DNA of 12,075 nucleotides from JAVBLP01 sp031553505 (GTDB lineage: Bacteria; Elusimicrobiota; Endomicrobiia; Endomicrobiales; Endomicrobiaceae), in contig JAVBLP010000023.1 of assembly GCA_031553505.1 (NCBI GenBank), positions 1 to 12,075 of the forward strand, given 5' to 3'. The position numbers and the translations under genes were made by a program. Shown here piece by piece: positions 6,600 through 12,075 of the stretch. The notes under the pieces are model-generated. The model ran no database searches, was not told the origin of the DNA, and saw nothing but the letters and a program-made list of their open reading frames with translations. How positions within the stretch are numbered: position 1 is the stretch's first letter; every line of letters begins with the position of its first letter.

Positions 6600-6859
6600 A
6601 GCCTGTTTTGTCAAGTGTCAACGGGACGTTAATTGGCAGGAAATTCATTCGCTTACTTAATATTTTTCTAAACCGTATTCTTACAGATTTGAATTAATAA
6701 CCATGGTGTAATTAAAAAAGTTGTTTATTAAAAGATAATTTCGCGATGTAGTTAAAGTATTTGAAGTTTTTGCGATGTCTACGACGGAAAAATGTGCTTA
6801 ACGCATACGAGCCGGAGTATAAGGACGCAAAAGCTTCAAAGGCAAGACAAAAATAAAAA
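6600..6859. other. Convergent intergenic region
   Basis: This lies between the end of the autotransporter gene and the 3' end of the minus-strand tRNA. It holds a large palindromic element (6760-6840) and an 11-bp inverted copy of part of the tRNA (6703-6713). No clear intrinsic terminator for the autotransporter was found. The T-rich minus-strand run directly after the tRNA (6859-6845) may end tRNA transcription. Confidence 0.55.
6760..6840. repeat. 81-bp palindromic element
   Basis: TTTGAAGTTTTTGCG (6760-6774) and CGCAAAAGCTTCAAA (6826-6840) are complementary at 14 of 15 positions. On a plus-strand RNA the exception is a U-G wobble, so all 15 pairs could form. An inner ATGTG/CGCAT hairpin lies at about 6792-6806. 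This could be a structured RNA, a bidirectional transcription barrier between convergent units, or a small REP/MITE-like repeat. Confidence 0.55.
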
Positions 6860-6932
6860 CTGCCCGACCTGGACTCGAACCAGGAGACTCTTGCTCCAGA
6901 GGCAAGCGTGTTACCAATTACACCATCGGGCA
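6860..6932 (-). tRNA. tRNA-Gln (anticodon CUG)
   Basis: The 73-nt cloverleaf was folded by hand on the minus strand. The acceptor stem TGCCCGA pairs with TCGGGCA. The D stem is GTGT/ACAC and the anticodon stem CTTGC/GCAAG, with loop CTCTGGA giving anticodon CTG at positions 34-36. The variable loop is AGTCT. The T stem is CCTGG/CCAGG with loop TTCGAGT. The discriminator base is G, as usual for tRNA-Gln. CCA is not encoded. It reads CAG codons. It is the last gene of the minus-strand cluster but has its own promoter (6960-6989). Confidence 0.95.
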
Positions 6933-6959
6933 ATTAAAACTGTTAAGAATTGAGTTAGA

Positions 6960-6989
6960 ATTATACAAAAAAGTTATGCTTTTTGGCAA
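6960..6989 (-). promoter_or_regulatory. Promoter of the tRNA-Gln gene
   Basis: On the minus strand a -35 TTGCCA (6989-6984, five of six matches to TTGACA) and a perfect -10 TATAAT (6965-6960) are separated by 18 bp. Transcription would begin near 6953, about 20 nt before the mature tRNA. Confidence 0.65.
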
Positions 6990-7035
6990 ATTAAACTGTT
7001 AGTTTGCTTTTTAACCTGCAATTACAGCTTAACAA

Positions 7036-7572
7036 CTACTTATTTTTCTCAATCCAGCTTTTAAAGCCGTTTAAGAAATTCGTAAAATATTTTTTTGAAT
7101 TATCGGCGAGTTCGTCTTTTTCGTTTAAGTTGCCGCCAAAGCTGAAATATATTTCCGGCTGCCACATTACATACGCACCCATAAAAGAAAGCGTGTCTTT
7201 CGCATGTTTTTGCGAACCGAAAGCGCCTGTCGCGCCGCCGCCTGCACCTAAAACCGCAGCAGATTTCTTTACCCATACATTTTTGCCGTAAGGGCGGCTT
7301 GCCAAATCTAAAGCATTTTTAAGTACGCCTGGCATTGAACGGTTATATTCCGGCGTTATAATCAAAACGCCGTCCGCCTTAACTATTTTATCTTTAAAAG
7401 ATGCCGCCGTTTCAGGCATGTCATTTTCAAAATCCTGCGAGAAAAACGGAAGCTGCGATATGTCAAACGCTTCAAATTCCAAATCCTGGGGCGCAAGGGG
7501 TTTAATAAGTTCAAACAGCTTTTTATTTATGGAGTTTTTCGAAATCCCGCCTATCAAGGTTAAAATTTTCAT
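7036..7572 (-). CDS. NAD(P)H-dependent FMN reductase-family flavoprotein
   Basis: This is a 178-residue single-domain flavodoxin-fold protein of the NADPH-dependent FMN reductase family (PF03358-type), predicted to bind FMN and reduce flavin, quinone or azo-type acceptors in the cytoplasm. 'GGISKNSINKKL' (8-19) is the FMN phosphate-binding loop after the first strand. 'TPEYNRSMPGVLKNALDLAS' (73-92) is the family hallmark. 'GAGGGATGAFGS' (109-120) is the second flavin-side loop. Length is typical. I start it at 7572 (MKILTLIGG), where strand one begins and where AGGGGAGG stands just upstream. The longer open frame from 7614 only reads through the neighbour's tail. It overlaps the DUF1844 gene by 50 bp, so translation is probably coupled. 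The true electron acceptor cannot be told. Confidence 0.88.
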   Translation of the reverse strand: MKILTLIGGISKNSINKKLFELIKPLAPQDLEFEAFDISQLPFFSQDFENDMPETAASFKDKIVKADGVLIITPEYNRSMPGVLKNALDLASRPYGKNVWVKKSAAVLGAGGGATGAFGSQKHAKDTLSFMGAYVMWQPEIYFSFGGNLNEKDELADNSKKYFTNFLNGFKSWIEKNK

Positions 7573-7933
7573 TTCCCTCCCCTTCGCATCCGTCATGGCA
7601 GCACCCGCAGTCATGGGAATGCCCTTCAGACTCTTTATTTTCTATCTTTTCGGATTGTTTATCCGCCGGTTTTGACGCCTCATCCGCGTAATTAATCTGC
7701 AGGTTTGATATTGTTGAAGCAACTATCTCTTCTTCTTTTTTAGTAAGGTTGCCTTTCATTTTATCGCGAAGCATAACAAGCATATCAATAGTCATTTTTG
7801 CGCCCGGCAAATCTTTTTCAATTTTGCCGTTCATCGGGTTTTGCATTTTGCCCAGCTGGCACCACGCCGACGAAGCAAACATCGTTATCAGGTTAAATAG
7901 ATGCGGATTTAAATCTTTCATTTCTTCTGCCAT
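7523..7933 (-). CDS. DUF1844 family protein with His/Cys-rich tail
   Basis: This 136-residue protein of unknown function has a core (residues 9-82: 'NPHLFNLITMFASSAWCQLGKM', split over 9-30, then 'AKMTIDMLVMLRDKMKGNLT' and 'EEEIVASTISNLQINY') that matches my memory of DUF1844. This is a small mostly helical domain with a conserved hydrophobic first helix. A Lys/Glu-rich spacer follows, then a short cluster with H105, H107, C109, C111, C112, H113 and C116, which could bind a metal ion. I chose ATG 7933 because AAGGAGGG sits five bases upstream. ATG 7951, which overlaps the gltX stop as ATGA, would add six residues. The 3' end runs 50 bp into the FMN reductase gene and encodes its ribosome site. 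Confidence 0.82.
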   Translation of the reverse strand: MAEEMKDLNPHLFNLITMFASSAWCQLGKMQNPMNGKIEKDLPGAKMTIDMLVMLRDKMKGNLTKKEEEIVASTISNLQINYADEASKPADKQSEKIENKESEGHSHDCGCCHDGCEGEGNENFNLDRRDFEKLHK

Positions 7934-7947
7934 ACAACCCTCCTTGC

Positions 7948-9432
7948 TCATGCAAAAAATTTATTATAGCAGGCTTCAATTCTGCGCACAACTTCATCCT
8001 TGCCCATAACTTCCATCATATGAAACAGGCTCGGTCCTTGGGTTCTTCCGGATATCGCGACTCTTATAGGGTGGAACACCTGCCCTGTTTTTATTTCTTT
8101 TTCAGCTGCCAGATCTCTAGCGTACTGTTCTAAAGCAGCAGCGGAAAAATCACTCTGGTTTGGCAGCCTATTAATGCTCTCTTCAAGCACTATTCTTGCC
8201 GACTCTTTTGATTTTTCAGACAAAAGAGTCTTATTTACGGCTTCTTCTTTATAATCCACCTCTTTAGTGAAGAAAAAATCAACCAAAGAAGGAATATCGC
8301 TTAAAAGTTTTATTTTGTCGTGTTCTAAAACCATAGCTTTTTTTAGCAGCTCTTTATCCCAGCTTTCAATCAATTTTTCATTACCGGTATATTTAAGCCA
8401 ATCCATAAACAATCCATACACCTCATCAATAGATTTTGAACGTATCTTTTCCCCGTTAAGCCACAAAAGCTTTACAGGGTCAAAAGTTGACGGGCTTGAG
8501 CCGCACCTTTCAACAGAAAACTTTTCTTTGAGTTCGTCCATCGTAAAAAGCTGCTGGCTGTCTTCCGTGGACCACCCTAAAAGCGCCAGATAATTTATAA
8601 GCGCTTCGTAAAGATATCCTTCTTTTCTGTATTCTAAAACGGAAGTATGCCCGTGCCTTTTTGAAAGCCTTGCGCCGTCCGGGCCCAAAATCATCGCCAT
8701 ATGGCCGAATTCCGGCATTTTCCAGCCTAAAGCATTGTACAAATGCATCTGTCTCGGAGTGTTTGAAATATGGTCATCGCCCCTTAAAACATGCGTCATT
8801 TCCATTAAATAGTCGTCAATAACGCAGGCAAAATTGTATGTCGGCACGCCGCTGGCCTTAAGTATTACAAAATCATCCAAAAGGGCATTATCAAATTCCA
8901 CGCTGCCGCGGATGAGGTCGTTTAAAACTATTTTGCCGTCTTTAGGCATTTTAAACCTTATAACGGCTTTTCTGCCCTGCGCCTCTTTTTCTTTGCGCTG
9001 TTCTTTTGTCAAAGATGCGCATCTGCCGTCATATTTAGGAGGCTGTTTATTTGCCTGCGCCGCTTTGCGCATTTCATCAACTTCTTCAGGCGTGCAGTAG
9101 CATGGATATGCCAAATCTTTTTCAATAAGTTCATCGGCATATTTTTGGTAAATACCCTGCTCTTTTCTTGCCATTTGGCAGTAAGGGGCATATTTTGCAA
9201 CTTCGTTACACGGGCCTTCATCCCAGTTAAGCTCCAGCCATTTCATCGCGTCAAGGATAACTTTTACGGATTCTTCCGTTGAGCGGGCTTCATCGGTATC
9301 TTCAATCCTGAGTATAAAGCTGCCGCCTTTATTTCTGGCAAAAAGCCAGTTAAATAAAGCTGTGCGGACGCCTCCGATATGTAAATCCCCCGTAGGAGAA
9401 GGCGCAAATCTTACCCTGATGTTGCTGTTCAT
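7948..9432 (-). CDS. gltX: Glutamyl-tRNA synthetase
   Basis: This 494-residue class I aminoacyl-tRNA synthetase charges tRNA with glutamate in the cytoplasm. 'RFAPSPTGDLHIGG' (8-21) is the GluRS form of the HIGH motif, and 'LSKRH' (256-260) is the KMSKS equivalent. A zinc-type insertion shows C111-x-C113, Y134 and C138 ('KYDGRC'). The C-terminal third is the helical anticodon-binding domain. Length is normal for GluRS, and the 'PSPTG' context is that of GluRS rather than GlnRS. The start at 9432 is fixed by AAGGTGG at 9440-9446. Extending to 9510 would translate a palindromic repeat and is rejected. A GluRS beside a tRNA-Gln in the same cluster raises the possibility of a non-discriminating enzyme plus GatCAB; this cannot be decided here. 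Confidence 0.96.
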   Translation of the reverse strand: MNSNIRVRFAPSPTGDLHIGGVRTALFNWLFARNKGGSFILRIEDTDEARSTEESVKVILDAMKWLELNWDEGPCNEVAKYAPYCQMARKEQGIYQKYADELIEKDLAYPCYCTPEEVDEMRKAAQANKQPPKYDGRCASLTKEQRKEKEAQGRKAVIRFKMPKDGKIVLNDLIRGSVEFDNALLDDFVILKASGVPTYNFACVIDDYLMEMTHVLRGDDHISNTPRQMHLYNALGWKMPEFGHMAMILGPDGARLSKRHGHTSVLEYRKEGYLYEALINYLALLGWSTEDSQQLFTMDELKEKFSVERCGSSPSTFDPVKLLWLNGEKIRSKSIDEVYGLFMDWLKYTGNEKLIESWDKELLKKAMVLEHDKIKLLSDIPSLVDFFFTKEVDYKEEAVNKTLLSEKSKESARIVLEESINRLPNQSDFSAAALEQYARDLAAEKEIKTGQVFHPIRVAISGRTQGPSLFHMMEVMGKDEVVRRIEACYNKFFA

Positions 9433-9626
9433 TAATTTTCCACCTTTATATATTGCGATCCTGCAGATTCGCGCAGGACAGATTGCTTTATTTATTTTGC
9501 AAATTCGCAATGACGGCTTTCAACACAACTGTTTTTTAGGTTTTAAGATTTGAGTTGAAACGAAAAACGCCAGGCGAAGCGTAACTTTAGCGGCGCGGTG
9601 AAGCTGTAAGCTAAATCTTGAAGCCG
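9433..9626. other. Repeat-bearing gap between hisG and gltX
   Basis: This is the only large gap in an otherwise tight minus-strand operon. It holds copy B of the dispersed repeat (9538-9629) next to a cruciform-forming element (9452-9511). A hairpin TTAGCGGC/GCCGCTAA (9587-9594 with 9623-9630) straddles the hisG stop. On the minus strand AACGC...GCGTTTTT near 9583-9561 could act as a weak terminator, but the stem is only 5 bp. Confidence 0.55.
9452..9511 (-). repeat. GTCATTGCGA-type palindromic intergenic repeat
   Basis: Outer arms ATTGCGA (9452-9458) and TCGCAAT (9505-9511) enclose an inner hairpin TCCTGC/GCAGGA (9459-9464 with 9473-9478). Read on the minus strand it begins CGTCATTGCGA and contains AAGCAATCTGTC, the form of a repeat I recall from the intergenic regions of many unrelated bacteria. 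Exact family membership is from memory. Confidence 0.55.
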
Positions 9627-9629
9627 CTA
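9538..9629 (+). repeat. Dispersed repeat, copy B
   Basis: This is the partner of 467-582 in the same plus-strand orientation. It also has internal inverted segments: AAGATTT (9545-9551) with AAATCTT (9613-9619). Its end runs into the hisG stop codon. Confidence 0.55.
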
Positions 9630-10499
9630 ATATATAATTTTATTCAGCGGATACTCTATAATTCCTTCAGCTCCTGCCCTTTTAAGCGCCGGAATTATCT
9701 TTTTAACCGTTTTTTCTTCAATTATAACTTCCAGAGCTACCCAGTTTTGGTCGCTAAGCTGCGAGATGGTAGGCTTTTTTAACGCAGGAAGAACGGAATT
9801 TACTTTATCCAGCGCTTTAAGCGGAACATTCATTTTTAAACCGACCATTCCTTCGGCGGCAAGAGCGCCTCTCAAAAGCATAGCCATATTTTCAATTTTT
9901 TCCCTTTTCCATTTATCATTCAAAGCTTTTTCGTTAGCGATAAACCTTGTGGTTGAGGTAAGCATTTCGTCAACAATCCTGAGTTTATTTGCCCTAAGCG
10001 AAGAGCCCGTTTCTGTAAGTTCTACAATAGCGTCAACCAGGCTGCCGGCTTTGGCTTCCGTAGCACCCCACGAAAATTCTATATCGGCTTTCACTTTATT
10101 TTTCGCAAAATATTTTTTTGTATAGTTTATAAGCTCGGTCGCGACTCTTTTGCCTTTCAAATCTTTTATCGTTTTTACTTTAGAGCTTTCAGGAACGCAC
10201 AAAACCCAGCGCACAGGCCTGAAACCGGATTTTGCGTAGTTAAGCTCGCATACTTCTTTTACTTTCGCGCCGCTTTCGCATATCCAGTCAAAACCCGTAA
10301 GGCCACAGTCAAAAAAGCCTTCCTGCACGTATCTTGCCATTTCCTGCGAACGCACAAGCATTATTTCCAAATCTTCATCATCGCACGAAGGGAAGTATGA
10401 ACGCGATGAAACGTTTATCCTTATGCCTGCTTTTTTAAAAAGTTCAATTGTAGAATCCTGAAGGCTTCCTTTAGGAAAACCTAATCTTAATTTTTTCAT
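9627..10499 (-). CDS. hisG: ATP phosphoribosyltransferase, long form
   Basis: This 290-residue enzyme catalyses the first step of histidine synthesis, joining ATP and PRPP to give phosphoribosyl-ATP. 'LRLGFPKGSLQDST' (4-17) is the family N-terminus. 'ELTETGSSLRANKLRI' (160-175) is the PRPP-binding loop. Residues from about 215 to the end form the ACT-like regulatory domain ('LKMNVP' and 'ALKRAGAEGIIEYPLNKII'). The C-terminal domain marks the long, hexameric, histidine-inhibited form that needs no HisZ. The start follows GGGAGA by 6 nt. The gap to the upstream CvpA gene is 20 bp, so it is cotranscribed. No other his gene is in the window. Confidence 0.96.
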   Translation of the reverse strand: MKKLRLGFPKGSLQDSTIELFKKAGIRINVSSRSYFPSCDDEDLEIMLVRSQEMARYVQEGFFDCGLTGFDWICESGAKVKEVCELNYAKSGFRPVRWVLCVPESSKVKTIKDLKGKRVATELINYTKKYFAKNKVKADIEFSWGATEAKAGSLVDAIVELTETGSSLRANKLRIVDEMLTSTTRFIANEKALNDKWKREKIENMAMLLRGALAAEGMVGLKMNVPLKALDKVNSVLPALKKPTISQLSDQNWVALEVIIEEKTVKKIIPALKRAGAEGIIEYPLNKIIY

Positions 10500-10519
10500 T
10501 AATTTCTCCCGTTATGCTG

Positions 10520-10996
10520 CTAGTTAATTTCGCTATCTCGCCTTTCCATTACCTTCTTTTCAAGGGAAGAAGGAATGTAATCCTTAAACAAAGGAATTTG
10601 TGTATGCATTGTGCTTGAGATGGTTTTATATACTGTGTGCGTTGCGCCGTCCAACGCGTGCGTGCCGTAAGTCAACGTAGGGATGATAACGTTTACCGAT
10701 ACTATAAGCCAGACTGCCGCGCTTAACACAGCGCCGCCCGCTTTGTCAAAAGGCTTCATAAAGAAAAAACTTACAATCCTTAAAACAAAACCGCCCGCGA
10801 TTATCACAAGTATCGCCGTTATTAAAAAAACAAGGTAAAAGTTGAGTCCTTCCTGATAGGGATACTTATCCGCGGCAAAAATGGCAAGAAAACCCGCGAA
10901 AACGGCAAAAAATGTCCTTGTCAGCCCTGCGGACCAACCGAGATAGGCTATTAATATAATACTGACAATTAAAAAAACATCAATTAATAAAGACAT
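10520..10996 (-). CDS. CvpA-family inner-membrane protein
   Basis: This 158-residue membrane protein has four hydrophobic segments (about 3-22, 25-44, 53-75 and 84-107) and a short polar C-terminal tail rich in charged residues. The order and the 'YLGWSAGLTRTFFAVFAGFLA' style of the second segment (18-38) match the CvpA family (colicin V production protein). Its exact biochemical role is unsettled; in enterics it is linked to envelope integrity and purF. The start has a GGAAAGGT ribosome site. It lies 25 bp after the DUF1015 gene and 20 bp before hisG. Confidence 0.8.
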   Translation of the reverse strand: MSLLIDVFLIVSIILIAYLGWSAGLTRTFFAVFAGFLAIFAADKYPYQEGLNFYLVFLITAILVIIAGGFVLRIVSFFFMKPFDKAGGAVLSAAVWLIVSVNVIIPTLTYGTHALDGATHTVYKTISSTMHTQIPLFKDYIPSSLEKKVMERRDSEIN

Positions 10997-11021
10997 ATTA
11001 CCTTTCCGCGCTTCTAAACTT

Positions 11022-12075
11022 CTATACTGTTCTTATTACTATTCCGCTTGCAAGTTTCGGGTAAAAATATGTAGATTTTTGCGGCATCATTTCGTTGTTT
11101 AAGCTTATCGCTTTTAAAGATTCGACCGGGGTAGCCGGCACTATTATCGCCATTTTATTGGTTTTCTTTGCAAGCAAAACGGCTTCTTTTTCATCTTTTA
11201 CGTATGTGAAATCTTGCGCGTCTATATTAGGTATCAAAAGGTAGTGCAAAGCGCTGACAGCCAAATTTCTGTAAGCCGCGCCTTTGTCCGGCATCGCTTT
11301 TTTAAGCATTGCTTCTTTTTTCACCGTTAAAACCCTGTATTTGCCGTCTTTAAAAAGCATCATCGGCTGCTGTTTGCTCTTTTTTGCAAGCCTCTGGAAA
11401 TCTTTTGAAGAATGAACGTCAAAATACTTTTCTATATTTTCTTCTAAATCTTTCGGTTCCCCGATCACCCTGTGGGTAGGCCATATCGATATTCCCGGGT
11501 CTTCCATAGGGCACAAATACGTCAAAACGTAATTATAATCTTTATCGGAAGAGTATTTTTTATCTTTTTCTTTTCTTTCCTGGCTGTAATTCCACGCGGT
11601 TTCATACCTGTGGTGGCCGTCAGCTATAAACATTTTTTTATTGGATAAGAACTTCTGTATGCTTTCTATGGTATCTTCGTCTGTCACAGCCCAAAGCTTA
11701 TGAAATGTGCCTTCTTTATCCCTGGCGGTTGCGGCAGGGTTTCTTCTTGCGATGGTTTTGCATATGCCCACCGTAAAAAGCTTTTCATCGTCAAAAAGCC
11801 CGAAAATAGGGCTGATATTTGCTTTAACGGCTTTTAAAAGTTTCAATCTGTCGGCTTTGGGCTTTGCAAGAGTTTTTTCGTGGGGCTTTACCGCGCCTTT
11901 GCCGGAATGGGGGTTTTCGAGCTTCAAAGCGGCAAAAAAACCTCTTCTTGTCATTTTAATTCCGTGGTCTTCAAAAACCTGTTCATAAAAATAAAGGGCG
12001 GGCTTTTCATCGCGCACCAAAACGCCGTCTTTAATCCACTGTTTAAATATGTCGGCTGCGTTTTTATATTTATTT
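11022..12075 (-). CDS. DUF1015 family protein (5' partial)
   Basis: The frame stays open through the window edge, so the N-terminus lies beyond 12075. Upstream of the apparent TTG at 12020 the frame still reads conserved-looking sequence ('NKYKNAADIFKQWIKDG'). About 350 residues are visible, against about 400 for the family. Hallmarks are 'VRDEKPALYFYEQVF' near the visible N-terminus, 'ADGHHRYETAWNY' in the middle, and a C-terminal 'GIVIRTV'. DUF1015 proteins are widespread and of uncertain biochemical function. It is the most upstream visible gene of the minus-strand operon, and the operon's main promoter must lie outside the window. Confidence 0.85.
   Translation of the reverse strand, partial: NKYKNAADIFKQWIKDGVLVRDEKPALYFYEQVFEDHGIKMTRRGFFAALKLENPHSGKGAVKPHEKTLAKPKADRLKLLKAVKANISPIFGLFDDEKLFTVGICKTIARRNPAATARDKEGTFHKLWAVTDEDTIESIQKFLSNKKMFIADGHHRYETAWNYSQERKEKDKKYSSDKDYNYVLTYLCPMEDPGISIWPTHRVIGEPKDLEENIEKYFDVHSSKDFQRLAKKSKQQPMMLFKDGKYRVLTVKKEAMLKKAMPDKGAAYRNLAVSALHYLLIPNIDAQDFTYVKDEKEAVLLAKKTNKMAIIVPATPVESLKAISLNNEMMPQKSTYFYPKLASGIVIRTV

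Noticed and set aside
6712..6933. Minus-strand open frame of 73 codons.
   Set aside because: It reads through the tRNA-Gln gene and the palindrome, and has no ribosome site.
9433..9510. Upstream extension of gltX by 26 residues.
   Set aside because: The added codons are the palindromic repeat, while the conserved GluRS N-terminus begins at 9432 with a good ribosome site.
12018..12020. TTG start for the DUF1015 gene.
   Set aside because: Conserved-looking sequence continues in frame upstream to the window edge, so the gene is truncated by the window.
10520..12075. Possibility that CvpA and DUF1015 belong to a defence or secretion island.
   Set aside because: Spacing and neighbours (hisG, gltX) are those of an ordinary housekeeping operon.

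Overview
The window appears to come from a diderm (Gram-negative type) bacterium of moderate-to-low GC. The signs are an ADP-heptose-type glycosyltransferase, an autotransporter beta-barrel and an OmpA peptidoglycan-binding domain. The housekeeping genes and the dispersed small repeats remind me of Elusimicrobiota (Endomicrobium-like, gut-associated). That placement is an inference from memory of gene style, not something the sequence proves.

Layout: (1) Positions 1-453 hold the 3' part of a beta/gamma-crystallin Greek-key protein with four Ca-binding-type NDxxSS motifs and a visible recent internal duplication. (2) Positions 454-1932 are AT-rich and gene-poor. They hold one small secreted protein (839-1300), a possible decayed coding remnant (1321-1611), and several small repeats and hairpins. 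(3) Positions 1933-6599 are a two-gene operon with an ATGA overlap. The first gene is an iron-finger, TibC/AAH-like O-heptosyltransferase of the kind that glycosylates autotransporter strand-loop-strand repeats. The second is a 1133-residue autotransporter that carries about 19 such repeats and is its obvious substrate. The autotransporter is unusual: a Cys-rich extension precedes its signal sequence, and its barrel is followed by a charged Ala/Lys-rich linker and an OmpA C-terminal domain. (4) Positions 6600-6859 are the convergent intergenic region, with a strong palindromic element. (5) Positions 6860-12075 are all on the minus strand. In transcription order they hold a DUF1015 protein (5' end outside the window), a CvpA-family membrane protein, long-form hisG, gltX, a DUF1844 protein, an NAD(P)H-dependent FMN reductase, and a tRNA-Gln(CUG) with its own promoter.

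The minus-strand genes form a tightly spaced housekeeping operon, interrupted only by a 194-bp repeat-bearing gap between hisG and gltX. The plus-strand pair is a surface-glycoprotein module. The transferase should add heptose to the passenger repeats in the cytoplasm. The barrel would then export the glycosylated passenger, and the OmpA domain would tie the barrel to the peptidoglycan. The autotransporter-OmpA fusion, its Cys-rich leader and the dispersed repeats are the most interesting parts. All positions and lengths were read or counted by hand; no database search was possible.
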